Notes under the pieces: model-generated | Seen by the model: only the letters and a program-made list of their open reading frames with translations | The model's database searches: none | Told to the model about the DNA's origin: nothing | Assembly (NCBI GenBank): GCA_017411235.1 | Contig: JAFPMR010000275.1 | Span: 1-10,864, forward strand | Length of the DNA: 10,864 nt | Reading direction: 5' to 3' | DNA from: Bacilli bacterium | GTDB taxonomy: Bacteria; Bacillota_I; Bacilli_A; RF39; UBA660 | Position numbers and translations under genes: made by a program | Shown here: positions 1 to 6,560 of the stretch, in pieces | Numbering within the stretch: the stretch's first letter is position 1 | Layout of the letters: every line of letters starts with the position of its first letter

Positions 1-1091
1 AAAAAGAAGAAAAAGCTCAAGCGATAGAATTAAGCGAGTTTAAATCTAAACTAAAAATATATCCAATAATATCATGCATAATAACATTGATATTATGCCT
101 AGCAGCATTTGGTTTCTTCTATAATTACTATATGAAGCATTTAGTAATCGAAACAACTAAAACAATTAAAGAAGTTACTGTTAATGAAAATGGTATTTCA
201 GATGCTGTAGAAAAAGTATATGATGCTACTGTAGTAATTGAAAACTATGTTAATGGAAGATTATATGCTACTGGATCAGGATTTGTTTTTAAAACAGATG
301 ATAATCATGGTTACATTTTAACTAATGATCACGTTATAAGTAATGCTACAGAAGTAAAAGTATTATTCTCTAACGATAAAAGAGTATCTGTAAAAGTTTT
401 AGGAAGTGATTCTTATTCAGATATAGCAGTTTTACAAGTTGATAAAGATAATGTAGTAGCTGTTGCTGAAATAGGTAAAACAGAAGAATTAAAAGTAGGA
501 GATACTGCTTTTGCTGTTGGAGCACCATTAGATTCATCTACGTATGCTTGGACAGTAACAAGAGGAATAATCTCTGGTAAAGATAGAACTGTTGAAGTAA
601 GTGCTACAAACTCAAGAGCTTCTCAAGTAATGGAAGTATTACAAACAGATGCGGCTATCAATAGTGGTAACTCAGGTGGACCTTTATGTAATAGTAATGG
701 TGAAGTAATTGGTATTACTAACATGAAATTAGCATCATCATCAATTGAAGGAATGGGATTTGCTATTCCTATAGAAATAGCAATAAATAATGCTGAAAAA
801 CTAATCGATGGTGGTAAAGTAACATATCCATACTTAGGTGTTGGTTTAAATGACACAGAGAAGGGTGTCCTAGTAGAAGAAGTAGAACCTAAAACACCTG
901 CTGATAAAGCTGGCATAAAAAGAGGAGACATCATTAAAGAAATAGATGGTAAAGAAGTAACTAATGCTTCATTCCTAAAATATAATCTATACAAACATGA
1001 TGTAGGAGATAAAATAAAACTTACTATCGAAAGAGATGGTAAAGAAATAGAAATAGAAGTAACACTAGGTTCTAATACTGATAAAGCATAA
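1..1091 (+). CDS. Membrane-anchored HtrA/DegP-like serine protease (5' end outside window)
   Basis: Trypsin-like serine protease of the HtrA/DegP family, expected to degrade or handle misfolded proteins at the outer face of the membrane. The catalytic triad is visible: His in TNDHVI (codon 330-332), Asp in SDIAVL (420-422) and Ser in GNSGGPL (672-674). One C-terminal PDZ domain follows (about 828-1070, starting YLGVGL, with AGIKRGD in the middle). The frame is open back to base 3, so the TTG at 87 is not the start. A lysine- and glutamate-rich cytoplasmic tail (from base 3) precedes one hydrophobic segment (about 63-130) that acts as an uncleaved anchor, as in Firmicutes HtrA proteins. The true start lies upstream of the window. 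A terminator directly follows the stop. Family assignment is firm; the exact paralogue (htrA, htrB or yyxA type) cannot be told. Confidence 0.93.
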   Translation, partial: KEEKAQAIELSEFKSKLKIYPIISCIITLILCLAAFGFFYNYYMKHLVIETTKTIKEVTVNENGISDAVEKVYDATVVIENYVNGRLYATGSGFVFKTDDNHGYILTNDHVISNATEVKVLFSNDKRVSVKVLGSDSYSDIAVLQVDKDNVVAVAEIGKTEELKVGDTAFAVGAPLDSSTYAWTVTRGIISGKDRTVEVSATNSRASQVMEVLQTDAAINSGNSGGPLCNSNGEVIGITNMKLASSSIEGMGFAIPIEIAINNAEKLIDGGKVTYPYLGVGLNDTEKGVLVEEVEPKTPADKAGIKRGDIIKEIDGKEVTNASFLKYNLYKHDVGDKIKLTIERDGKEIEIEVTLGSNTDKA

Positions 1092-1116
1092 AAAGATTCT
1101 TAATGAATCTTTTTTT
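1090..1116 (+). terminator. Rho-independent terminator of the HtrA-like gene
   Basis: A 10-bp stem (1090-1099 with 1105-1114, core AAAGATTC/GAATCTTT) encloses the five-base loop TTAAT, and a seven-T run (1110-1116) ends the hairpin. The stem begins inside the TAA stop codon. It separates the protease gene from the next operon. Confidence 0.85.
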
Positions 1117-1142
1117 ATTTAATATTTATTTAATAAATATAT

Positions 1143-1148
1143 TATAAT
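1143..1148 (+). promoter_or_regulatory. Candidate -10 box for the D,D-peptidase/two-component operon
   Basis: A perfect TATAAT lies 18 bases before the start ATG at 1167. No good -35 box is visible 16-18 bases upstream, where the sequence is plain A/T. The surrounding DNA is so A/T-rich that chance matches are common, so this is only a candidate. Confidence 0.4.
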
Positions 1149-1155
1149 ATTAAGT

Positions 1156-1161
1156 AGGTGA
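1156..1161 (+). promoter_or_regulatory. Ribosome binding site AGGTGA that sets the start at 1167
   Basis: AGGTGA ends five bases before ATG 1167. The GTG inside it (1158) is in frame and would add three residues, but it is part of the ribosome site, and an in-frame TAG (1155-1157) sits directly upstream. ATG 1167 is therefore the likely start. Confidence 0.75.
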
Positions 1162-1166
1162 TACAT

Positions 1167-1742
1167 ATGGATTACGAAATGTTAGTTAACAAAGAAAACT
1201 TATTAAGTAGTGATTACTATCCTGAAGATATGATTGACATTCATGAACCAATGGGTTCTAAAATTGATCCTACATACATCAATAGATTAAATAAAACAGC
1301 TTATATAAATTTTAAAATAATGCAACAAGAAGCCTTAAAACAAGGATTTGAAATATTTATTGATTCATCATATCGTAGTTATGAATACCAAGAAAGAGTA
1401 TTTAATGCAACAGCATTAGAAAAAGGATTAGATCATGCCCTAAAATATGTAGCTCCTCCTGGAGGAAGTGAACATCAAACCGGTTTAGCATTTGATGTCA
1501 TATTTAGAAGAAATAACGAAATGATTGAACAACAACTAGAAGAAGATCCAGAAATACAATGGTTACATGAAAATGCTTACAAATTCGGTTATATCTTAAG
1601 ATATCCAAAAGGTAAAGAAGATATAACAGGATTTAACTATGAACCATGGCATTTTAGATTTGTCGGTTTAGAATTAGCTAAAAAAATCCATGAAGAAGGT
1701 ATTACCTTAGAAGAATACCATTCACTAAAATATACAAAATAA
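1167..1742 (+). CDS. D-alanyl-D-alanine carboxypeptidase/dipeptidase, VanY/VanXY-like (peptidase M15B), no signal peptide
   Basis: Zinc D,D-peptidase of the M15B (VanY/VanX/VanXY) family, 191 residues. Visible motifs are the substrate-binding arginine in SSYRSY (R70), the zinc site SEHQTGLAFD (H103, D110) and EPWHF with catalytic E159 and third zinc ligand H162. Spacings (7 between H and D, 3 between E and H) match the family. The C-terminal half (GYILRYP, ITG-x-x-YEPWHFR, LEEY) resembles, from memory, the cytoplasmic bifunctional VanXY enzymes. Unlike typical VanY or DacB-type enzymes there is no signal peptide or membrane segment, and an in-frame stop right before the start rules out a missed one. 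It may therefore cut D-Ala-D-Ala or cytoplasmic pentapeptide precursors. It is the first gene of an operon; the response regulator starts 14 bases after its stop. Enzyme class is confident; substrate and location are inferred. Confidence 0.88.
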   Translation: MDYEMLVNKENLLSSDYYPEDMIDIHEPMGSKIDPTYINRLNKTAYINFKIMQQEALKQGFEIFIDSSYRSYEYQERVFNATALEKGLDHALKYVAPPGGSEHQTGLAFDVIFRRNNEMIEQQLEEDPEIQWLHENAYKFGYILRYPKGKEDITGFNYEPWHFRFVGLELAKKIHEEGITLEEYHSLKYTK

Positions 1743-1750
1743 AGAGGTGA
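1743..1750 (+). promoter_or_regulatory. Ribosome binding site AGAGGTGA that sets the start at 1756
   Basis: AGAGGTGA immediately follows the previous TAA and ends five bases before ATG 1756. The in-frame GTG at 1747 lies inside this site and is unlikely to be the start; the family-typical N-terminus (MRLLVVEDE) begins at 1756. Confidence 0.8.
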
Positions 1751-1755
1751 TAAAT

Positions 1756-2439
1756 ATGCGTTTACTAGTTGTCGAAGATGAATATAAACTAGCAGATGTT
1801 ATAGCTAGCAAATTAAAGCAGAATAAATATCAAGTAGATGTTGCTAATGATGGAGAAGAAGGTCTCGATTTAGCATTATCTGATTCTTATGATCTAATTA
1901 TTTTAGATGTTATGTTACCAAAAGTTAATGGCTTTGAAATCTTAAAAGAAATCAGAGAAGAGAAAATAGATACTAAAGTAATCATGCTAACAGCTAAAGT
2001 AGAATTAGAAGATAAACTACATGGCTTTAACTATGGAGCTAATGATTATGTAACAAAACCATTCCATATTGAAGAATTACTAGCTAGAGTAAATGCCCAA
2101 TTAAATACTGCTAATAATATAAATAGTGATTATTTAGAAGTAGGTAATACTCGTTTAAATACTAAAACATCTACTATTGAAAATATTGATACTAATGAAA
2201 CAATCGACATCATCGGTAAAGAATTTCAACTATTAGAGTACTTTATGCGTAATAAAAAACAAGTAATCGAAAAAGATCAAATATACAATAAAATTTGGGG
2301 ATTCGATAATGAAATAGAATCTAATAATTTAGAAGCATATTTATCATTTATCAGAAAAAAACTTAAACTATTAAATTCTAACATCAATATTAAAGCAATT
2401 AGAGGTATGGGATATAAGTTGGAGGTAGTCGATGACTAA
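1756..2439 (+). CDS. OmpR/PhoB-family response regulator
   Basis: Two-component response regulator of 227 residues. An N-terminal receiver domain (about 1-115) shows the acidic pair in VVEDE (residues 7-8), the phosphorylated aspartate D51 in LIILDVMLP, the conserved Thr in MLTAK and the Lys in TKPF. A C-terminal winged-helix DNA-binding domain (about 130-225) ends with the typical RGMGYKLE. It should bind DNA as a dimer once phosphorylated by the kinase encoded next, whose gene overlaps it by eight bases. Lying directly behind the D,D-peptidase gene, it probably controls cell-wall genes and perhaps its own operon. The arrangement recalls VanR/VanS, but no vanH, vanA or vanX gene lies nearby, so I give no symbol. 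Confidence 0.95.
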   Translation: MRLLVVEDEYKLADVIASKLKQNKYQVDVANDGEEGLDLALSDSYDLIILDVMLPKVNGFEILKEIREEKIDTKVIMLTAKVELEDKLHGFNYGANDYVTKPFHIEELLARVNAQLNTANNINSDYLEVGNTRLNTKTSTIENIDTNETIDIIGKEFQLLEYFMRNKKQVIEKDQIYNKIWGFDNEIESNNLEAYLSFIRKKLKLLNSNINIKAIRGMGYKLEVVDD

Positions 2440-3640
2440 ACTAAAATATAAAGTATTCTTTACTATCTTTGGTATCATGACTTTCTTTTTATTAACTATA
2501 TTCATTACCAACACAATTCAAAGTTACAACAACGAAAAAAGTATAATTGAAAAAAGTTTAAATGGTATAGTACGAGATAGAAAAGAAAACATTCCATCTT
2601 TTGAAGATGAACCAAAACCAAGAGAAGATGATACTAAAAATCATATTTATATAGATCAAATAGTATATACAATAATTCTAGAAGAGGGCGAAGCTGTAGA
2701 AATAAATAGTCATACCCTAAATGAATATGATGAAGAAGCAATTAAAGAAGTAGCAGCAAGAATAGCTAAAAGCAACAAAACTTTAGAAGTAACAAATTTA
2801 TTCTTTGATGATTATTCTTACTCAATTAAGAATAATGTATTAATGCTAGTAGATAACTCTACAGCAAAAGAAAGGTTACTAGGAGAACTAAAAGTATCGC
2901 TAATTATTGTAATTATCTTAGAATGCCTAATTACATTAGCGTCTCATACATTAACAAAATGGATAATTGAACCAGTAGAAGAATCATTCCAAAAACAAAA
3001 AGAATTTATTGCCGACGCTTCTCATGAACTAAAAACACCATTAAGTGTCATTATGGCCAATGCTGAAATGCTAGATACTAATCCAAAAGAAAAGAAATGG
3101 TTAGATAACATTCACAGTGAATCAGAAAGAATGAATAAACTAATATCTAATCTTCTTGATCTAGCTAGATTAGAAAATGTTGATAATAAAGAAACGTTTG
3201 AAAATACAGATATTTCTAAATTAACTGAAAAAGCAATCCTCCCATTTGAAGGATTACTATTTGAGCATAAAGTAAAATTCAACTATGATATAGATGAAAA
3301 AATAATGTATAAATGTAATTCAGAAGAAATAAAACAACTGATAGCAATTCTTTTAGATAATGCCATTAAGCATAGTGAAAAGAATGGTGAGATAAATGTT
3401 TCTTTAAAAAAAGATAAACAAATTACTCTAATAGTTTCTAACAAAGGAAAAGAAATTGCCAAAGAAGATATAAATCATATCTTTGAAAGATTCTATAGAG
3501 TAGATAAATCAAGAAATAGAGATGAAAATCGTTATGGTTTAGGATTAGCTATAGCTAAAAAAATAGTAGATAATCATAATGGTAAAATAAAATGTACTTC
3601 AGAAAAAGGAGTAACAACTTTTACTGCAGTTCTTAGATAG
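2432..3640 (+). CDS. Sensor histidine kinase without HAMP domain
   Basis: Membrane sensor kinase of 402 residues paired with the preceding regulator. Transmembrane segment 1 covers about residues 7-28; an acidic extracellular region of about 115 residues follows; segment 2 covers about 149-172. The dimerisation/phosphorylation helix has H198 in DASHELKTPL. The ATP-binding domain shows the N box (LLDNAIKH), an F-box-like ERFYRVDKS and the G2 box (GLGLAIAKKIV). Only about 20 residues separate segment 2 from the phosphorylation helix, too short for a HAMP linker. The ATG lies inside the regulator gene (ATGACTAA shared at 2432-2439) behind a strong GGAGGT at 2421-2426, indicating translational coupling. 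The signal sensed is unknown; the gene order suggests cell-wall stress or precursors. Confidence 0.94.
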   Translation: MTKLKYKVFFTIFGIMTFFLLTIFITNTIQSYNNEKSIIEKSLNGIVRDRKENIPSFEDEPKPREDDTKNHIYIDQIVYTIILEEGEAVEINSHTLNEYDEEAIKEVAARIAKSNKTLEVTNLFFDDYSYSIKNNVLMLVDNSTAKERLLGELKVSLIIVIILECLITLASHTLTKWIIEPVEESFQKQKEFIADASHELKTPLSVIMANAEMLDTNPKEKKWLDNIHSESERMNKLISNLLDLARLENVDNKETFENTDISKLTEKAILPFEGLLFEHKVKFNYDIDEKIMYKCNSEEIKQLIAILLDNAIKHSEKNGEINVSLKKDKQITLIVSNKGKEIAKEDINHIFERFYRVDKSRNRDENRYGLGLAIAKKIVDNHNGKIKCTSEKGVTTFTAVLR

Positions 3641-3648
3641 GAGATATT

Positions 3649-4086
3649 ATGGAAGAATATACAAAACAAAGCATCGATGCAAGATATAATTCCTTCTTTA
3701 GTGCTTACTACATAGAAGATGAATCAATCAAAAATAAAATAGAAGATTTATTCGTAAGAATTAGAGAATTAGGTGAAACTGCTAAAGATAATGGAGACTT
3801 CGAAACAAAACTAGCTTCCAGTCCACTTAATAATGAATACATAGAATTATTTACTGAAGTAGCTACCAAGTGCAAACCAAAAGAACAAGTTTCTGCACCA
3901 ACATATAACGAAGGTGAAAACACTAATAGAATGATTCAAAATGAAACAAAACGTATGGTAGAAGATGCCACAAGACCTATTAGAAGAAAACTACGTTGGA
4001 AGATGCAAGATAAAATGAGAGATACACCTTTAGGGACTGTAGAACAAGTAATAAATTTAAGAGGATTATTTAAAAAGAACAAATAA
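3649..4086 (+). CDS. Unrecognised 145-residue protein, last gene of the peptidase/two-component operon
   Basis: I do not recognise this protein. It starts eight bases after the kinase stop, behind AGGAG (3639-3643) that overlaps the TAG, so it is almost certainly co-transcribed and perhaps coupled. It has no signal peptide or membrane segment. The N-terminal part (about 1-75) looks helical and acidic; a short linker with Pro, Asn and Gly follows (about 76-92); the C-terminal part (about 93-145) is rich in Arg and Lys (RPIRRKLRWKMQDKMR) and ends in FKKNK. That acidic-then-basic layout could suit binding to nucleic acid, membrane surface or a partner protein, but nothing decides between these. 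A role linked to the kinase/regulator pair is inferred from position only. Confidence 0.8.
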   Translation: MEEYTKQSIDARYNSFFSAYYIEDESIKNKIEDLFVRIRELGETAKDNGDFETKLASSPLNNEYIELFTEVATKCKPKEQVSAPTYNEGENTNRMIQNETKRMVEDATRPIRRKLRWKMQDKMRDTPLGTVEQVINLRGLFKKNK

Positions 4087-4098
4087 TAATCCTTTTTT
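4062..4098 (+). terminator. Operon terminator whose upstream arm lies inside the 145-residue gene
   Basis: AGGATTATT (4062-4070, inside the coding sequence) pairs with AATAATCCT (4085-4093, starting in the TAA stop). The loop has 14 bases and a T run (4093-4098) follows. The stem is A/T-rich, so it is a weaker terminator than the others in the window. Confidence 0.65.
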
Positions 4099-4100
4099 AT

Positions 4101-4131
4101 TTGATTGAATATGAATATAAAATATGATAAT
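4101..4131 (+). promoter_or_regulatory. Candidate promoter of the MgtC-family gene
   Basis: TTGATT (4101-4106) is followed after 16 bases by TATGAT (4123-4128); the overlapping GATAAT (4126-4131) is an alternative -10. It sits between the previous terminator and the ribosome site, where a promoter is expected. Confidence 0.45.
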
Positions 4132-4147
4132 ATTTTATTAGAATAAA

Positions 4148-4154
4148 GAAGGTG
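4148..4154 (+). promoter_or_regulatory. Ribosome binding site GAAGGTG that sets the start at 4161
   Basis: GAAGGTG ends six bases before ATG 4161. The in-frame GTG at 4152 is part of the site rather than the start. A second ATG at 4164 is also possible. Confidence 0.65.
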
Positions 4155-4160
4155 TTAAAC

Positions 4161-4853
4161 ATGATGGAATATTTAGAATATGTTGTTAATACAGAATTAT
4201 TTCAAATATGTTTTAAACTAGTATTAAGCTGTATACTAGCAGGTATAATTGGTCTAGAAAGATCTTCTATGAGTAAACCAGCAGGATTTGGTACACATGC
4301 CATAATTGGTCTAAGTGCAACTCTTGTTGTATTAGCTAGTCAATATATGTCTAAATACTACGATATGGATGTATCTCGTATACCAGCTCAAATCTTATCT
4401 GGTATCGGATTCATTGGTGCTGGTACTATAATAAGAAACGGAATCAATGTAAGAGGTGTAACAACTGCAGCCGGAATTCTTTCTGTAACTTGTATAGGTT
4501 TAGCCGTAGGAGCAGGATACTATCCTGCAGCTATCTTAACTACTATAATAGTTTTCCTAGTCTTATCTCATAACCAAGAAATAAGAGGTAAATTTGAAAG
4601 ATTTGAAGGAATAGATTTAGTTATTACTGTAGCAGATGATTTAGGAGATGCCTTAGAAGATATAAAGAAATATTTTAAAAAAGAAGATATTCACATTCAA
4701 AGCGTTAAGAAAGATTCTGAGGTAATTAAGAGTAAGAAAAATGAAGTCTTAAAAGTAAGTGTTACTTATGATACAAAGAAACTATCTAAGTCAGATATAA
4801 TTAGTACTTTAATATCATTAGACAAGGTTAAAGAAGTAACAGAAGAAGATTAA
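4161..4853 (+). CDS. MgtC/SapB (YhiD)-family membrane protein
   Basis: Inner-membrane protein of 230 residues of the MgtC/SapB family. The N-terminal domain has at least four hydrophobic segments with family signatures: [17 protein letters not shown] after segment 1, [19 protein letters not shown], and [24 protein letters not shown]. The soluble C-terminal domain (about 145-230) alternates strand and helix like the ACT-like tail seen in MgtC-type proteins. In pathogens MgtC helps survival at low magnesium and in macrophages, partly by acting on the F-type ATPase; in other bacteria the role is mostly unknown, and virulence should not be assumed here. It appears monocistronic, with its own promoter candidate and a terminator. 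The start is set by the ribosome site at 4148-4154. Confidence 0.93.
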   Translation: MMEYLEYVVNTELFQICFKLVLSCILAGIIGLERSSMSKPAGFGTHAIIGLSATLVVLASQYMSKYYDMDVSRIPAQILSGIGFIGAGTIIRNGINVRGVTTAAGILSVTCIGLAVGAGYYPAAILTTIIVFLVLSHNQEIRGKFERFEGIDLVITVADDLGDALEDIKKYFKKEDIHIQSVKKDSEVIKSKKNEVLKVSVTYDTKKLSKSDIISTLISLDKVKEVTEED

Positions 4854-4867
4854 TAATCTTCTTTTTT
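4843..4867 (+). terminator. Terminator overlapping the end of the MgtC-family gene
   Basis: AAGAAGATT (4843-4851) pairs with AATCTTCTT (4855-4863) around a three-base loop, followed by a T run to 4867. The upstream arm encodes the last residues (E-E-D) and runs into the TAA stop, so terminator and coding sequence share bases. Confidence 0.75.
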
Positions 4868-4881
4868 ATTACTTCTAATTA

Positions 4882-4890
4882 TGATATAAT
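4882..4890 (+). promoter_or_regulatory. Extended -10 promoter of rubrerythrin
   Basis: TGATATAAT is a perfect extended -10 (TGn-TATAAT) 34 bases before the rubrerythrin ATG. The -35 region falls in the T run of the previous terminator (TTTTTT at 4862-4867, 17 bases upstream), so recognition probably rests on the extended -10. Confidence 0.65.
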
Positions 4891-4924
4891 ACAAGCAGAA
4901 AAAATTATGAAAGAAGGATCTATT

Positions 4925-5464
4925 ATGGAACTAAAAGGTTCAAAAACAGAACAAAACTTAATGACTGCTTTTGCTGGAGAGTCACAAGCAAGAAATAAAT
5001 ACACATATTTTGCATCAAAAGCTAAAAAAGATGGTTATGAACAAATAGCAGCTATTTTCGAAGAAACTGCTAACAACGAAAAAGAACATGCTAAAATGTG
5101 GTTCAAAGAATTAAATGGTGGAGAAGTACCAGGTACTGTTGAAAACTTAAAAGCAGCAGCTGATGGTGAAAACTATGAATGGACTGACATGTATGCTGAA
5201 TTTGCTAAAGTAGCTGAAGAAGAAGGATTCAAAGCTATAGCTGCTAAATTCAGAATGGTTGGCGAAATTGAAAAACACCATGAAGAAAGATATCGTAAAT
5301 TACTAAAGAATATTGATGATGAAGTAGTATTTAGTAAAGACGAAGAATGCATTTGGATTTGTCGTAACTGCGGTCATATCGTTGTTGGTAAAAAAGCTCC
5401 AGCAGTATGTCCAGTATGTGCTCATCCACAAAGTTATTTTGAATTAAAAGCAGAAAATTACTAA
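4925..5464 (+). CDS. rbr: Rubrerythrin
   Basis: Non-haem iron peroxidase of 179 residues that detoxifies hydrogen peroxide in anaerobes. The ferritin-like N-terminal domain carries the di-iron ligand motifs: E19 in AGESQARN, E52-x-x-H55 in NEKEHAK and E116-x-x-H119 in [10 protein letters not shown]. The C-terminal rubredoxin domain holds an FeS4 iron through C146-x-x-C149 and C162-x-x-C165; an extra cysteine, C142, lies just before. Length and order match classical rubrerythrin. The ATG at 4925 is preferred over the upstream in-frame ATG at 4907 because AAGGA (4914-4918) sits six bases before it and because family members begin about there ([12 protein letters not shown]). It is a single-gene unit between two terminators. 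Regulation by PerR is common in relatives, but I see no convincing PerR box. Confidence 0.97.
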   Translation: MELKGSKTEQNLMTAFAGESQARNKYTYFASKAKKDGYEQIAAIFEETANNEKEHAKMWFKELNGGEVPGTVENLKAAADGENYEWTDMYAEFAKVAEEEGFKAIAAKFRMVGEIEKHHEERYRKLLKNIDDEVVFSKDEECIWICRNCGHIVVGKKAPAVCPVCAHPQSYFELKAENY

Positions 5465-5468
5465 GAAG

Positions 5469-5495
5469 AAGTAGAGTAGCAACTCTACTTTTTTT
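5469..5495 (+). terminator. Rho-independent terminator of rubrerythrin
   Basis: AAGTAGAGT (5469-5477) pairs with ACTCTACTT (5482-5490) around the loop AGCA, followed by a T run to 5495. This is a compact, perfect nine-pair stem and one of the clearest terminators in the window. Confidence 0.9.
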
Positions 5496-5519
5496 ATGTA
5501 CTTTATTCCTAAAAAAAAG

Positions 5520-5525
5520 TATAAT
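5520..5525 (+). promoter_or_regulatory. Candidate -10 box of the radical SAM/beta-helix operon
   Basis: TATAAT lies 30 bases before the ATG at 5556 and just after an eight-A run. I find no clear -35 box at normal spacing. Position after a strong terminator supports a promoter here. Confidence 0.45.
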
Positions 5526-5555
5526 GAATATATGATTATATAAAGGAGAATCAAC

Positions 5556-6551
5556 ATGGTAGATTTTATATTTTTACAATGGCATCTAAGTGAAGCATGC
5601 AATTTAAGATGTAAGCATTGCTATCAAGAAAATCACGTTCCAGTCCAATTACCTTATAAAGATTTATTAAAAACTTTAAACCAGTATCGTAAATTACTAA
5701 AAACAACTGGTTGCAAAGGACATATAAGTTTAACTGGTGGCGAACCATTATTTTGTCCTCATTTATTTAAACTATTAGAAGAATTTAAAAAAGATAAAGG
5801 TTTATATACATTCTCTATTTTAACTAATGGAACATTATTAACTGAAGAATTAGCAGCTAAAATAGCTTCTTATGAACCTTGGTATGTTCAAGTTAGTTTA
5901 GAAGGTGGCAAAAAAACAAATGATTATGTAAGAGGAGAAGGTACTTATGAAAAAATAGGTAATGCTATCCAACTATTAAGAAAACATAACATTTGGGTTT
6001 CTGTATCATTTACAGCAACTAAACTAAACTATAAAGAACTACCTGACGTAGTAGATTATGTTGAAGAAATGGGTGGAAGTGCTGTTTGGTCTGATAGATA
6101 TATTCCATTAGGTGATCAAAGAGATAAAGAATTTATCATGGGTCTTAAAGAAACACAAGAATGGTTAGACATCATGCTTCATAAGAGAAACCAACAAATA
6201 AAAGAACACAAAAAGACTATTGTTTCTATGCGTAGAGCATTACAATTTACTCGTCTAGAAGACATTGAAGAACCATATCAATGCCAAGCAGGTTCAGGAC
6301 TAATAACTATCATGGAAAATGGAGACATAGTTCCATGTCGTAGAATGCCAATCGTTGTTGGAAATATTAAAAAAGACGATATAACTGACTTATATTTCCA
6401 CAATGAAGTTCTCCTAGATTTACAAAAAAGAACTATTCCTATAGGTTGCATACGTTGTAAAAAAGCCAATAGTTGTCGTGGTGGTTTAAAATGTTTAACA
6501 TATGCTTTAACTGGAAGCTATAAAGAAAAAGATTCCGGTTGTGACCGCTAG
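5556..6551 (+). CDS. Radical SAM enzyme with SPASM domain
   Basis: Radical S-adenosylmethionine enzyme of 331 residues. The AdoMet [4Fe-4S] motif is C15-x3-C19-x2-C22 (EACNLRCKHCYQ), followed by the GGEP motif and ILTNG. The C-terminus is a SPASM domain with seven cysteines for two auxiliary clusters: C243-x12-G-x4-C261, then C298-x2-C301-x5-C307, C313 and C329. The classical C-x5-C-x3-C step is C307-x5-C313 here. SPASM enzymes usually modify peptides or proteins (for example anaerobic sulfatase-maturing enzymes, PqqE, thioether-forming maturases), so a peptide substrate is likely. No sulfatase or short precursor peptide is visible nearby. The next gene follows nine bases after the stop with AGGAGG overlapping the TAG, so the two form an operon. 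The start has a clean AAAGGAGAA upstream. The exact reaction is unknown. Confidence 0.93.
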   Translation: MVDFIFLQWHLSEACNLRCKHCYQENHVPVQLPYKDLLKTLNQYRKLLKTTGCKGHISLTGGEPLFCPHLFKLLEEFKKDKGLYTFSILTNGTLLTEELAAKIASYEPWYVQVSLEGGKKTNDYVRGEGTYEKIGNAIQLLRKHNIWVSVSFTATKLNYKELPDVVDYVEEMGGSAVWSDRYIPLGDQRDKEFIMGLKETQEWLDIMLHKRNQQIKEHKKTIVSMRRALQFTRLEDIEEPYQCQAGSGLITIMENGDIVPCRRMPIVVGNIKKDDITDLYFHNEVLLDLQKRTIPIGCIRCKKANSCRGGLKCLTYALTGSYKEKDSGCDR

Positions 6552-6560
6552 GAGGATTCA

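Noticed and set aside
87..89. TTG as start of the HtrA-like protease
   Set aside because: The frame is open back to base 3, the membrane segment begins before this codon, and no ribosome site precedes it.
623..994. Open frame on the minus strand inside the HtrA-like gene; similar ones at 3708-3923, 5566-5748, 6278-6469, 6776-6979 and 7076-7303
   Set aside because: Each lies wholly within a well-supported plus-strand gene, shows no family motif, and has no promoter or terminator of its own; they are by-products of the opposite frame.
1167..3640. Complete vancomycin-resistance (van) cluster
   Set aside because: The peptidase, regulator and kinase recall vanXY/vanY, vanR and vanS, but no D-Ala-D-Lac or D-Ala-D-Ser ligase, vanH or vanT gene is present, so resistance cannot be claimed.
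4868..4895. PerR box upstream of rubrerythrin
   Set aside because: The A/T-rich sequence around the -10 box gives only scattered matches to the PerR inverted repeat.
5465..5555. Short precursor-peptide gene next to the radical SAM gene
   Set aside because: The 91-base gap is filled by the terminator, an A run, a -10 candidate and the ribosome site; no small frame with a ribosome site fits.
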